A stretch of DNA of 64,000 nucleotides from assembly GCF_000003195.3 (NCBI RefSeq), contig NC_012871.2:48448959-48512958 (forward strand). The letters run 5' to 3'. The notes beneath the pieces were generated by a model. It was not told the DNA's origin. It made no database searches and saw only the letters and a program-made list of their open reading frames with translations. Origin of the DNA: Sorghum bicolor (lineage: Eukaryota > Streptophyta > Magnoliopsida > Poales > Poaceae). The translations under genes were made by a program, and so were the position numbers. Below are positions 44,095 to 56,219 of the stretch, in pieces. Positions within the stretch are counted from its first letter, which is position 1. Each line of letters opens with the position of its first letter.

Positions 44095-45115
44095 TATGAG
44101 CCCAATGAGGATATGTGAGGACGAGCACACTTTCAGGATCGGAAAAGATCATGACTCCTTAAAAGGTTTGGATCCAAAAGAGCAGGAGGACGAAATAAAG
44201 AAAAGGGAAAAGAAACAAATAGCTAGTTACAACCTCTACCAAGCCATGACAATGCTAGAGTTTCAAGACAGGGAATTAATATTCGCACCATATCACTTTA
44301 GGTAAGTGGCAGTTTGCATGCATCGTATTAATAGTTAAAATGCGCACTTTGATCACAAAGTTCATTCTCTCAGGGACCACTGGATCTGCTTAATGATTAA
44401 TCCCAAGCATGGACGTGTGCATGTCCTAGACTCCGCAGACTATGAACCAACAACGTATGCACCATTCATTTCTCTCTTAGAATGGTAAGTTAAGTAAAAT
44501 ATGCATACACATTTTTATAAGTGTTTGACAATAACTTGCAGAATGTTTTTTATATCATAGGGCCTATAGGTATTATAAGATTAAAGGGGGAAAGTGCGAG
44601 TCAGGAATACAGAGGCAGCCTTTGAGGTTCTTTCATAAGTGGCCGGTACGTATGAAAGTTTACCTAGTTATTCTCACTAGCTATATACATAGAATACGCA
44701 TCATGTTGCAACTCACAAATATGCTCTTTTTCTTTATATAGTGTCACAAGCAACCACTAGGATCGGTCCACTGTAGATTCTACGTATGTGAGTTCATGAG
44801 AGAGGGCGGAAGATATATGACTAACCCTTATAAGGTAATTAATGCTCTAAGTAATTAAGGTTGTTAATAATGTATTATGAACATTAAATATATGATGTTT
44901 TCTAACTTCCTATGCAGCAAAAAGACTTTGAAAAGGCGAAGAGCATGAGTGAAGCCACTTTACACAACATAGTTGAGGACCTCTGCAAATTCATGTTGCG
45001 AGAAGTCATTCCCAGCGAAGGGAAATATCACGATCGGACCAGCGCCCTAGCAAAGCCTGAATACGGAGCGCTAAGGGAGATTAGTAGGCTAAAGCTAACT
45101 CGATCCGGTTATTAG
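44095..45115 (+). pseudogene. Second CACTA gene, copy 2, 3' part with Ulp1-like protease domain
   Basis: Continues the exon broken by element B (YMSPMRICEDEHTFRIGKD) and ends YHFR|GTAAGT. Exons separated by GT-AG introns encode DHWICLMINPKHGRVHVLDS, then [31 protein letters not shown] and [16 protein letters not shown]. The final exon starts after TATGCAG and ends at 45115 (LTRSGY). The His, Asp and Cys of a C48/Ulp1-type active site can be placed, but the Gly after the catalytic Cys is Arg (TGT AGA). Here both splice sites of the last intron are intact, unlike copy 1. Ulp1-like proteases remove SUMO in cells; in CACTA elements their role is not settled. Confidence 0.75.
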
Positions 45116-45385
45116 AGCAGAGGTTTCAGAGGTGAAACCTCTAATGCATGTAACAGAAAAAACTTGATGTGTGATCATGTTTGTAATTAATGTAACCTTA
45201 TGTATAAAGTAACAGTATATATATAAATGAATTGCATGTTGCAGTGGTTGACATGATCTCTAGGCTTCAGTAGTTTGAATATTACGTGTATATATATATA
45301 TGTTGTATGTACATATTAAAATATAAAATTAAAAAAAGGGTCTGGTGGGAAAATTTGGAATTGGGCGGGAGATTTAAAATTTTTA

Positions 45386-45649
45386 ACACAGGCGGTTAAA
45401 TAATGAGAACCGCCTGTAGAAAGTTCATTTCTATAGGCCGGTTGCATAGCTGAACCGCCTGTAGATAGTTCATTTCTACAGGCGGGTGGCATAAATGAAC
45501 CGCCTGTAGAAATCTATTTCTACAGACGGTTCTAAGTTACCCGCCTATGGAAACTCTTGATTTCCACAGGCACCCAGCGCAGGCGGTTCTCCAATCCGCC
45601 TGTGAAAAGGGGTTGGGAACCGCCTGTATAGTGGTTCTGTGTACTAGTG
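45386..45649. repeat. Right subterminal palindromes and terminal inverted repeat, CACTA copy 2
   Basis: Five to six ACAGGCGG/CCGCCTGT hairpins run up to GTACTAGTG at 45649. It aligns base for base with 8354-8617 apart from scattered substitutions and one or two single-base gaps. Confidence 0.88.
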
Positions 45650-46114
45650 ACAGTTGGCTATGGAATGTTTGTTGCAATTTCTGAGAAAAATAGCTACTAT
45701 TTACATATATATATATTTTTACTGAATGAGTCTTGACTTGTAATGATTTTTTTAAGAAATGTTGCACGTTTAAAGCTCTGAAAAATAGTAGATAAAAGGT
45801 CCAGTACTTGCAAACATGCATCAATTGTTAAAAAATTAGAAAAAATAACTATTTTCATCACTTGCCTCGCTACGTTCTGTGTACCAGTGACAGTTGGCTA
45901 TGGAATGTTTGTTGCAATTTCTGAGAAAAATAGCTACTATTTACATATATATATATTTTTACTAAATGAGTCTTGACATGTAATGATTTTTTTAAGAAAT
46001 GTTGCACGTTTAAAGCTCTGAAAAAATAGTGGATAAAAGGTCCAGTACTTGCAAACATGCATCGATTGTTAAAAAATTAGAAAAAATAACTATTTTCATC
46101 ACTTGCCTCGCTAC
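45634..46114. repeat. 240-bp tandem duplication spanning the CACTA end and its flank
   Basis: 45634-45873 and 45874-46114 are near-identical direct repeats. Each begins with the last 16 bp of the CACTA element (GTTCTGTGTACTAGTG; the second copy has CCAGTG) followed by about 224 bp of flank ending CTTGCCTCGCTAC. Copy 1 has only a single unit at the corresponding place. Confidence 0.9.
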
Positions 46115-46448
46115 ATAACCTTTATAGCATAGAAAAGAAACCTTTTGATAATAGCTAGCCAAATAAATGTTACGTCGACATCATGCCAATTGCAACACAT
46201 TATCCACTAGGGGGATAAACAGGTGCTTAAACTATTTTTGACCAATGTGGTAAAAATTTTCTAAGCCTGACTAAAAATATATCAATTAATATAACTTTTT
46301 TTGACGAGAACTAAGTATACTATGAAATTATATTTCATACTCGAAGTAATGTTGCTTATTACAGATGTTTAAATATTAATTTTTTTCCCTGTAAATTTTG
46401 CCAAACTTTAAAAGATTCGACTTGTTATGAAACGAGATGGTGCACTTA
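46115..46448. other. Flank of CACTA copy 2, no gene seen
   Basis: Matches the copy-1 flank but lacks about 195 bp that is present there at roughly 8977-9165. The junction here reads ACCAATGTGGTAAAAATT, near 46241-46258. No ORF with a recognisable domain. Confidence 0.6.
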
Positions 46449-46726
46449 GGCCTTGTTTACTTCCAAAAAATTTCAAGATTCCCTGTCACATCGAAACTTG
46501 CGGCACATACATGGTGTATTAAAATTAAATGAAAACAAAAACTAACTGCACTGTATTAAAATTAAACGAAAACAAAAACTAATTGCACAGTTTTCCTATA
46601 AATCGCAAGCTGAATCTTTTGACCTTAATTATTCCACATTAAATGGCCCTTGTTTTTGCCATAAGGTCCGATTAAGCGGTGAATCTGATAAAATTGTGTA
46701 AAATTTTCTAGAATGTAACCAAGGCT
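46449..46726. mobile_element. Tourist-like MITE, copy 2
   Basis: Same element as 9367-9643, with TTA target duplications at 46446-46448 and 46727-46729. The last terminal base pair is changed (GGCT for GGCC). Shared with copy 1, so it predates the segmental duplication. Confidence 0.8.
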
Positions 46727-46729
46727 TTA

Positions 46730-47317
46730 TTGGCGCATCGTTGATTGGTAGCTACTTTTCGGTATCCACTGTGAATCTGCAAGGATCAAAAGTTTGATAT
46801 GAAACAGTAGGGGGTGCATGTTGTCTAGTTACTGTGGTGTTTGAATCTGATATTTTTCAGGGCTGCTTGCAAACAGTGTGACAGGTGTCGCAGGGATATG
46901 TTGCAGGTTTCCTGGAGCTCTGAACAAAAGGTAAACATATTTTATTAGTTTTGGTCATGGCCAACGGGCCGAGGAGGTGGGATGGAGTTTGTCTGGTGTT
47001 TGTAGTGTAGGCCAATGGTCTTTAAGTAGGAACCAAATGGAAAAAGGCTGTCCACATTATAGAAATGTATCCTTGGACTTGTTGCCAGGACGCTATCATG
47101 CACGTCGACCAATGAAGGACAGCAACAAAAAGGCTAGCTCCTGGAAACCTGTTCCTCCCTACATACAAATAACAAAATAGTGGGCGAGTGGTGTTGAGCG
47201 GTGGGGAGGTAGTGCAGGACATTTAAATAGGAAGCAGTGTGTTCCCCATAGAGCTTCATTCATATCAGAACCGAGGTGGTACCTGGCATTCATTGCTACC
47301 GGTGTATCAGACTGGGG
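46730..47317. other. Upstream region of the three-exon gene, copy 2
   Basis: Non-coding as far as I can see. TATA-like ATTTAAATAGG near 47221-47231, about 90 bp before ATG 47318. Confidence 0.4.
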
Positions 47318-48165
47318 ATGGCGGATCCTTTCCAGGTAAGTGAAATCTATATTTATGAGTTAGACGTCCTGGGAAGTAGAAACTGAAAAATCATTTATAG
47401 CTAGGGTTTTGAGATTTGGCATTTGTTTTGTGTTTTGTTTTGGGTTTCAGTGTGGTGATATTTGGTCAAACAATGTTGAGTACAATCTTGCTGATGAAGT
47501 AGAGGCGTGTTTTGTCTATGGTACGGCACCAGCTAACCCATGGGCATCCGCCATACACGGCCTAGACTCGAGCGACCGTGTTGTTGAAGTGCGTGGTGAA
47601 GAAACCAACTTCTACAGAGTGAGCAAACATAATCGCTGCAGGAAGTCTCTTTGCATTGATGTCTATCTGTCTATTAGCTTGTTTGGCCTAATACAAATTT
47701 ATCTTTGTAAAGGATCTTGCTGGCATGAGTAGAGACGTGATCCCTCCTTCGACACTGATGGACATTGTGGCTAGTTCAAGCAATCAAGTTAGGGCTGCTG
47801 AGCTAGAGATGGTACCTTATGTCCATCCAAGTGCTTTTGGTGCATCTGGCCTAGCTAGAACGAATTATATGCTCGAGGATTGCGATAGGCCTAAAATAGA
47901 TGCGATAGCTATGTATGGCATAAATGTGTCGGTTGATGTGAGTCGATGCAATATATCCCAATGCAATAGCCTATCGCATCGGCTCCTTGCAGTTGATGCA
48001 ACAAGCAGCAATTGCATCGGTCATCTGTTGCCTGTTGCATCAAAATTGGGCCAGTGCAATAGTTTATTGCATAGATATCATGTTGATGCAATACATCTAT
48101 TGCAACGGCTGACTTGTGGTGCAATAAACTCTATCGCATCAATATTTGGTTCGATGCAATATTAA
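47318..48165 (+). CDS. Unrecognised small three-exon gene, copy 2 (open, 212 aa)
   Basis: Exons 47318-47335, 47451-47618 and 47713-48165 have the same lengths and phase-0 junctions as copy 1, with GTAAGT and GTGAGC donors and TTTCAG and GTAAAG acceptors preserved. The reading frame is open throughout. In the two largest open stretches I count about five amino-acid differences from copy 1 (for example DMIPP to DVIPP, RAVEL to RAAEL), far fewer per residue than in the CACTA transposase. The C-terminal part again runs into the hairpin array. Product, localisation and partners unknown; transcript evidence is needed to call it a gene with certainty. Confidence 0.5.
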
Positions 48166-48450
48166 CTATCGCATCGACATGTGGTTCGATGCAATATTAA
48201 AGATCGCATCGACATGTGGTTCGATGCAACACAAAGTATTGCATCAACATGTAGTTCGATGCAATTGAAACTATCGCATCGATACGAGGTTCGATACAAA
48301 TATAATATATTGTATCAATATGAGGTTCGATGCAAATACAATATATTGCATCGACATGTGGTTCGATGCAAATACAATATATTGCGCCAACATGAGTTTG
48401 GATGCACAATCAAATATTGCATTGATATTTATGGCAATACAATGAATTCA
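47878..48450. repeat. Tandem array of about 35-bp hairpin units, copy 2
   Basis: Collinear with 10820-11390, same unit number. Several stems carry single changes here (for example GCATCAACATGTAGTTCGATGC) that break symmetry present in copy 1. Confidence 0.75.
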
Positions 48451-49110
48451 GTGCACATTCATAATATTTCATAATTCAATGGGATACAAAGACAATCATA
48501 TTCATATGTTGGATCATCATCATTCAATTTGCACATTATAAGGAAGTCAAAGGTCTTCCTATTACATAAAAACATAAATAATGGTCTGATCTACACAAGG
48601 TAGAAAAAGAAAATCATAAACACAAAACATGTCTCTTAGCACTGATCTACATGACATCTTTCTCGTTGCACAATGTTTCATCCAATTGAGCTTGCCAAGA
48701 CTCCTTGACGATGATCGTCCTGAAAAAGGCAAAATGATATGCATTAGTAATACTAGCAGTGATCGAACAAACAACCAACAGCAGCAACCCTGCTTCTCAA
48801 TTTTTTTGAGGAAGAAAATCTTATGCAAAAAATATGAAAATTTTACAGAAGATAGAAAACATAATTATCTACAACTATTGTATGAAACATTCTAGCATTT
48901 GAGAAATCTAAGACAACATTAGCAACATATGAATGTAATGGAACTTTCCTGATGGCTGAAACAGGACAGTAGATTGGTAAAATTCATAACAGAATTTGTG
49001 CTCACTCAAAAAATGTAATATTTACCAATCTTTAAAGCATAAGAAAAACACTACATCTCTTGTTTAGATCATATGTCCAAAATAATGTAATAGGATGTTC
49101 TAAAACAGAT
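48451..49110. other. Spacer, copy 2, with a possible minus-strand terminal exon
   Basis: Matches 11391-12051. The minus-strand exon-like stretch ending in LDETLCNEKDVM (TAG near 48651) is also open here, with GCTCAATTGGATG in place of GCTCAATTAGATG. No upstream exon found. Confidence 0.3.
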
Positions 49111-49800
49111 TATGTCAGCGTTTGCATGGAGAAAGTCAACGAGCACGACCTCCTATTTGGGGTCGAGGTTGGCACTGATCGTCAGCACCTTGCCATCAGA
49201 GTTGTTGGGGTCGAGCGGGACCTTCTTTGTGCCTTCTGCTGGCTCGAAGCTGCCCGCATGGCGCTTTGGCTCTGGAGCCTCAGTGGCGAGGGCCTCGAGC
49301 TTCGAGGCAAGCTCGGTGGTGTTCTCGACCACCTCCCTGTACACGACGCATTCAACATGGCATTCATAGGCGTGCTCGTAAGAGGAGCTGACGGTGATAA
49401 CTCGCTTGGGCCCGGGCATCTTCAGCTTGAGGTAGGTGTAGTTGGGGATCGCCATGAACTTGTTGTACCCCGGTCGTCCGATGATGGCATGATAGGTGCC
49501 TTGAAAACCCACCACCTCGAAAGTAAGGGTCTCCTTCCTGAAGTTGGCCGCCATGCCAAAACAGACCAGCAGGTCAATTTGACCTACCGGCAATGCCTTC
49601 TTCCCTGGTACAACGCCGTGGAAGCCGCCCGCGCTAGGCTGGAGCTGTGCTCTCTCGATGCCTAGGAGATCGAGAGTCTCGAGGTAGATGATGTTGAGGC
49701 TGCTGCCGCCATCCATCAATACCTTTGAGAGTCGAGTGTTGACAATGATGGGGTCGACGATAAGTAGATAGAGGCCCGGGGCGATGACCCTGTCGGGGTG
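49111..49800 (-). pseudogene. Ty3/gypsy polyprotein fragment, retropepsin region, copy 2
   Basis: The minus-strand frame is open for 188 codons from MMDGGSSLNIIYLETLDLLG through IGRPGYNKFMAIPNYTYLKL to NLDPK, slightly longer than in copy 1. Interrupted at the same base by element A'. The part that would lie on the other side of A' is not seen because of the gap. Confidence 0.8.
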
Positions 49801-49805
49801 GTCAT

Positions 49806-51119
49806 TGTTGACGGTCCTTAAGTACTAAATATAATCATCAAATAAATAAAGAAAAGGATGCAAATGCAACCTACACCCAGACTTAGGGTTTTATCTGACA
49901 AAATTCCATGAGTTTTGGTGTTTGTCTATTTCTGCAGGGGGTTATCAGGAAATATGGAGGAAAGGCCCACATGTCGGGTTTAAATAGAGATATTAACGTG
50001 CCGCGCAATTTTCTATCATCTAGAAGACTCCAGAAGCCACAGGAACGAATGGGAAGGCGAACGGGCCCTTGGGCATCCGCCCTGCTACAGTGGCCAATCA
50101 CGTTCAACCTCACGGATTATGCTCCACCGACCTAAAGGATCAAGGATAACCGTTCAATCAATGTCAGTTTGATCCGACGGCCCAGATTCACTTGAGGGGA
50201 CTATATAAGCAGACCCCCTGGCCCCTGGAGGAGGCACCCCTTGATCCCTATTCATTATTCATAGACACAGCAAAAGTTAGGGTTTGGAGATGAGAGCTCT
50301 CCTCTCTTCTCTAAACTAGAGTAGATCTAGATAGTAGCGAGATGGAGAGCGAGGGAGGATTGGAGGAGAGGCCGGCCTGTCGGTTCTTCCTCCGGTTGTA
50401 CTTCGCCATGAAAAAGCTCTAATCAAGCTTGCTCATGGCATGACTCTGGTAATCTAGTTCTAGTTCATTATGCAATTACTAATCATGTATGTTCTGGTTC
50501 ACAACTCTTTTGAGTACTTTTAATCTATAGGACCCTATAGGTTAGAGTTGTAGTATAGGTGTAAGCGTGGTGCTTAGACCTAGATTACTTGTGGATATCC
50601 CCTGTCTAGCTAGATCGTGTGGTAGGCCGCGTAGGTGACAGTTACGTTGGTCCCCTATAGTCAGCCTCCTCTTAGCAGGACGGGTAGGGTTTATCAGCCT
50701 ATGGATAAGCATCCTTTGTGGTGTATTCTTATCACGTGGTTCGTCCCACACATAGACATATCTCTTTGAAGTAGAGAAACCATAGTTATCCTCTCTATTT
50801 TGCTACCATTGCCCATATATTAGATTGCTCTACTATCTATTCCCATATTATCACCCATTGTTATCTTACCTTTAATATTGTTCTTTTTCAATTCTACCAT
50901 CTTTCCTATTTACACCTATCTATCTATCTTGGTGAAGTTAGAGCATAGTTGGTTCTCCCGTTTCCCTGTGGATACGATAAAACCTTTAACCGGGTAAAAT
51001 CTACAACGGTATCCATGCGCTTGCGGATTTATCTCTGTGCGTATAAATACCATAGTACACTCTAGTGCCATGCTGGGGATGACAACCTAGTATTCAAGTG
51101 GTGTTAGCAAGTGTCAACA
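49806..51119 (+). repeat. 5' LTR of element A'
   Basis: 1314 bp with TATA box near 50202-50211. It keeps the two segments deleted from the 5' LTR of A, but has lost most of the GC-rich pair (reading GGGCCCTTGGGCATCCGCCC near 50066). The primer site TGGCGCCGTTGCCGGGGA follows at 51128-51145. Confidence 0.88.
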
Positions 51120-51271
51120 AGCATCTTTGGCGCCGTTGCCGGGGAAACGGTTGCTGAGTTGACTACGAACTAGCTTAATCATTTTCTAAAAATAAAAAAA
51201 TATTTTCCTTTTATCCTTTGCCTCATCTCCGCTATCTTTCTTCTATCTAAATCCTTGATCTCTAGTCTATC

Positions 51272-51945
51272 ATGAATACAAACATGTCTATCTATCAGTT
51301 TAATAGACCTATGGGCACACATCTCGAACCACCAAAATCTTCAAAGCCTATCATGACATCTAGTTTTGAGATAAGCCCAGAATACATAGAATTTCTTCAA
51401 AAACAACCTTTCTCATGAGAAGTTGAGGAAAACCCATACACACACCTAAGAGAGTTTTATCGAGTCTGTGACCTCCCTCGCATTGAAGGCATGTCCGATG
51501 AGACCCTTAAATGGAAGCTCTTTCCGTTCTCTTTAACGGGAAAAGCTAGACATTGGTATAAACTCAACATAGGAAGTGCTCATGGAGATTGGAAGGAGCT
51601 ATACAATTGTTTTCTCTCTAAATATTTTTCGATCTCCAAAGTGGCGGATCTTCAGCTTGAGATTCTTTCTTTTAGACAATTAGAAGAAGAATCTCTTGGC
51701 GAATCATGGGACCACTTTATTGACCTTACTCTCACTAGCCCAAAGCTTTCTATTCCAGAACAAGTTCTTCTACTTCACTTTTTTAAGGGCCTTAGTAGGG
51801 AAAATAAGCAAACCCTTCATGCAGCCTCTGGAGGATCTTTCCACCACCTGTTCGCTAGTGATGCTTGGAATTTGATTGATTTAATGAGCGGAAAGTCTCA
51901 TAGCTTTTATATCCCTGAGAAAGAGAAAGAACCAGTTCCTAGACA
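51272..51945 (+). pseudogene. gag-like protein of element A', 5' part
   Basis: Same start (MNTNMSIYQF) and gag domain as 14087-15124. A TGA in the sequence corresponding to PFSGEGEED (CTCATGAGA for CTCAGGAGA) interrupts it near 51416. The frame runs into the gap after EKEKEPVPR. Confidence 0.75.
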
Positions 51946-52045
51946 NNNNNNNNNNNNNNNNNNNNNNNNNNNNNNNNNNNNNNNNNNNNNNNNNNNNNNN
52001 NNNNNNNNNNNNNNNNNNNNNNNNNNNNNNNNNNNNNNNNNNNNN
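51946..52045. other. Assembly gap (100 N)
   Basis: Exactly 100 N, the conventional placeholder for a gap of unknown size. The sequence before it is element A' gag; the sequence after it is unrelated, so an unknown amount of DNA is missing or the join is wrong. Confidence 0.95.
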
Positions 52046-55000
52046 GGCCTGGATAGTGCTCAGGCTTCACGAGTCGGAACGACTTATCCTTCCAGCAAAG
52101 TGTGGGGCATGCGTTCAACATGACAAGAGGGCCGTCAACGATCGGTCCTTAATCGATGCAGGCGGGGATAGATAGGCACCCAAGACCTCCATGTCTTGTT
52201 ACTTCTCTACCATCGTCCCGCCCGGTCTCCAATTATTCATCCTCATCACTTGGTTATTTCCATGATAGCATATATAGCCAACCTTTTCAGGTGTCCACCT
52301 ATCTCGCTCAGGTGACGGGACATCACCTGGCTTCTACCGGTCTAAGCATAGCTAAGCATTTAGATTCGATCCTGAATCTACATAGGGTTATAGGTATATT
52401 TGCTGGACAAGGAGTGTTATATGCAGCAAGGGTTTCACCCAACTCCTATACTTAATGCAACAATACATATATAACATATATTCTCAACTGCATTCAAAAG
52501 TAGTGGGAGACTTATAATGCTCCGGGGCTTGCCTGGGATTAACACTGAGTCAATTCAGTTAGTTGCTCCGTCTTGGTGACATCTAAGGTCACAACACTTG
52601 CTTAGTCCTTCCACCTTTGGGAGAGGTCCACCAAACATCATCTTTGAGTTTGATTCGACATCATGACCTTCACGTGATTCATCTAGCGCACCTAGATGAG
52701 ATGCAAGATGCAAGTGCATGAATATAAAGAATAATAACACAACATGCATCACATAAAAGTATTCAAGACACATGCATCTAACGTTATTTAACTAGCATCA
52801 CACAACCAAATATGGATAGCAACATATCAAGCATGGCACACGTTTTATAAGGTCACAAGTATATTGTTTAATCACCACTAAAGACATGTGTCACACTTAG
52901 TATACACAAAGTAAGCAATCAAGCATTCATACATTTTCAGCAAACTCTGGATATACATGCAGCAACTCAGTAATTAAATCATAACTGGAGTTACACAACT
53001 CCAAAAACTATGCAATTGGACATTCTGGAAAGAATATAAAATTATCTACAATTCATCTTTAATCATATCAGTATGATTAACAAGTTAACCAAATCAAACA
53101 TGCATGACCATATAATCTGGTCCAGGAATTTCCAGAGAACAAGCAATTCAAAGGACGAACTTCATACTACTGTAACTCACAAACCACTTATCCAAATGAC
53201 ATGAAACTTTACAACAAGATATATTAGTAAGTTATCTACATCTTTTCTATATACAAGTTTCACAGAAAACATTATTTATATCATGGAATTAATTGCACAA
53301 TCAAAACTGCTCATGCTGCCCAAACAGTAGGGGTATAATTACAAACAGAAAACTGATAGGCAATTCAAAGCAGCATAACCGGAGTTGTATACCTCCAGCC
53401 AACATGATTCTTATATTTTTGGAAAGCTTATAAAGTTACCTACAACTTTCTTATTATCATCTAAATATGAATCTAGAGTTAACAAGGTCAATTAATCCCA
53501 TAAAGACATCTCTGTCTAAAACATAGACAGAATCTGTCATGCCACATTAAACAGCCGTAACTTGAGTTTCACATGTCCATAAATTATGGTTATATACTTT
53601 CTAGAAACCTTATCTAACTGTGAACAACTTTGTTATAAACATCTAGAGCTAAATCTACAACTAACAAGGTCTTACATTACAAACAATGCAACCCTGTCTG
53701 GGTTTAGACAGAAACTGGAACAGTAATTTAAACCACTATAACTAAACATGTGCTTAACCAAAAATTATGCTATTTATCTTTTTGGAAAGCTTATGAAAAT
53801 TACTAAAACTTATATATTTTCATCCAGGCAAGATTCACAACTTAACTGAGCCAAAGAATACAAACATGCAGATCCACTCAGAATAGGAGCAAAGGAACAC
53901 AGGGTACTTGTTATTTTTATAACTCTTAATCTATTGTTCCTAAATTCATAAAAATGTTACCAGTCATCAAATATCATATGAAAAGCATGTCACAATATTT
54001 TCACATTTATTTCGGCAACAACACAGCATTTATGAAAAAGACAAATATAACAAGGAATTAAAACCTAACTGCATAAATCTATTTTTACGACTAAAACGTC
54101 AAACTAAACCATGCCATATTATAGATCTACTGCATAGAGAATTTCACAAGGATTCCAAAAAGTCCACATTTGCTATTTTACGACTTTTCTACAATTTACT
54201 ATGCATTTCCAAAGTTGATGCACGAAATCTGCAAAAACAAAAGATAAAGGAAAACGACTTTGCACCAGGAACCCTAAGTTTTCCACAAATCAACCGCAGT
54301 CCAAACGCACTATTCATATGAGTCTTAGCTTCGCATCTGGAACCCTGAGTTGTTTCATATTTCAACACGAGGTCCCTGGCCGCCAAAAACAGAGGACCTC
54401 GCCGGAGGTTTCTTCTCCGGCCGGCTGACGCCTCGTTGGCGACGAAGAAGTGGCGGGGGAGGATCAGGGAGGCCGTGCGCACCCCGTGGTGGCCGCGGCC
54501 CACGCCGTGGTTGTCTAGGGTGGCTTAGCCATGGATGCCGGCGGCTGCAGCGATGGTGGCCCAACACCGGCGCGGCTTCGGCTTCCATGGGCCAGGCGAG
54601 CATGCGCAGGAGGAGGAGGAAGGCGTGGTGGACGCTGGGACATCTCCAGCCTGAGGCTTAACCAAGCGCAATAGGGAGAGCAGCGATGGCAGAGAGCTCT
54701 GTCCGCGGCCATGGCTGCTGCTGGCCATGGCAAGCTCCAGAGCGAAAGATGTGCGAGAGAGGGCGAGCATGGAGGAGTGGGGAAGCCCAGAGAGTGAGCG
54801 AACGGAGTGGAGGGCGCCTCGGCGGCTCTATGCCATCGAAGCAGCAAGGACAGGGGAGGTGGGGCGCAGGGCCGTGCATGGTGACCACGCGCAGGACACG
54901 CGTCGTCCTTTGAGGTATTTTGTCGAGCACGTGGCGCGCGACGGTGTGGCTCAGGTTTTGGGCTTCCTACGGGCCGAATTTGGAGATGGGCCAAAAACAA

Positions 55001-56127
55001 AGTTTGCTCACCTCGGCCTGCTCTCCAACTTTGATTAAGACACCAAGATCATTAGACCAACAGATTAAGAGATAATTAGATGCCAAGTCACGAGTGTCAA
55101 CGTATTGACGGTGATTAGCAAAACCAAGAATTGATGGTCCAAATCATGTCAAACTTGATGCAACTTTTTGTATGCTCTTCTCCAAATAATTATCCACAAC
55201 TTTTATTCTTGGACCAGCTTGAGTTGCTTTACAAAAATACGAGAACGCGGCATGCCAACGGGTCGACGTCCGTTTAGCGATAAAATAACTTTTTGCTGTT
55301 TTGGGAGCTACTTTTAGATACCCAAATGAACTCCAAATTTGATGATACTTGATCCATTGCTTTCATCAAGAAGAGTAGTCCAACTCATATTAAGGAATCT
55401 AATTGAGTTACCATAAGAATTTGGATAATAAAATGTCATGAAGGAGCTAACTCACTGCTGTCACTTTCAGGGACTTAGCCAAAATATGGAGGTAGCAAAT
55501 CAGCACTGAATTGATTCTTGAGAGCTCAATTTGATTAGGATAGGTACCAAACTAGCTCTTGATCCTTAAATAAAGTTTGTTCTACAGAAGCAATACTACA
55601 ACTTTCATTTAGGGTCAAACCTCATAACTGCAACAGAGGTCAATCTTTCACTTTGGTCAAAGTAGTAACCCGATAAAGCTCCAAATAGGATTTTAGGCCA
55701 ATTGAAGCATTTTCTTGACATAAGCTCAACATGAACCCTTCACGACTTTTGTTGTATAATTCATCTAGTGTCATATGAGCAAGTTTGCAAGGTTTGGTTG
55801 GTGACCCATGATTCCATTTCCTTAATAGAGTCATTCCAACAAGGATATAACTTATCATTTCATGTGACTTCTTGATTCCAAACTTCACCAAACATTTCCA
55901 GAGACCAACATAGATTGGGACAGATATGAGACACATGGAAAGGTTCCTTTAGCATCATCAAAGCATACCTTTTAAAAAGGCATATATGCAAGCAAGGTTG
56001 CATACACCAAGCCCAAGTTGGAGTTTACTTTCATAGATTGACTTTGACCTCTTTATTACCATTGAACTTGTCATGTTTGAGCTCAAACCTAGTACTTAGC
56101 AAGTGACAAACACCTGGGGTGTTACAA
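52046..56127 (-). mobile_element. Tekay-type gypsy LTR region (minus strand), left side lost in the gap
   Basis: Read on the minus strand the LTR starts TGTAACACCCCAGGTGTTTG at 56127, the typical start of Tekay/Del-type chromovirus LTRs in grasses. It continues with GAGCTCAAACATGACAAGTT. A GC-rich block (54365-54920) is followed by a leader-like stretch (about 53600-54360), homologous to the leader of the CACTA second gene. I could not fix the inner LTR boundary. 52046-52540 looks like internal sequence rather than LTR. The ORFs on both strands in the GC-rich block are low-complexity (Pro/Arg/Ala-rich) and not convincing. It abuts element D without a visible polypurine tract, so it is probably an insertion into D or a truncation of it. 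Confidence 0.6.
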
Positions 56128-56219
56128 TCCGCAATCCATTTCACTAAACATTTTTCCTTCTTTTTCTTTGTGTTTTTCTTTTCTTCCTCCAAAACCATTA
56201 GGAATCGGCTAATAAAATT

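Larger units (their letters stand above)
26092..45649 (+). mobile_element. Complete CACTA (En/Spm-type) transposon, copy 2, interrupted by element B
   Basis: Begins CACTAGTACAC at 26092, ends GTACTAGTG at 45649, and is flanked by ACA on both sides (26089-26091 and 45650-45652), the 3-bp duplication expected of CACTA elements. Without element B (9267 bp plus its 5-bp target duplication) it is about 10.3 kb. Order: left palindrome array, TATA box, transposase, AT-rich repeat, internal palindrome array with TATA box, LTR-like leader, Ptta/Ulp1-type gene, right palindrome array. Both genes carry stops. Confidence 0.95.
49806..51945 (+). mobile_element. Element A' (second copy of element A), cut by the assembly gap
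   Basis: Preceded by GTCAT (49801-49805), the same target bases and the same position in the gypsy fragment as element A. It therefore descends from the same insertion through duplication of the segment. The 5' LTR, primer site and first part of gag are present. After the N run no further part of the element, no 3' LTR and no target duplication are found. Confidence 0.85.

Noticed and set aside
54350..55038. Arg/Pro/Ala-rich ORFs on both strands as genes
   Set aside because: They sit in the GC-rich block of the Tekay-type LTR, overlap on both strands and are low-complexity.
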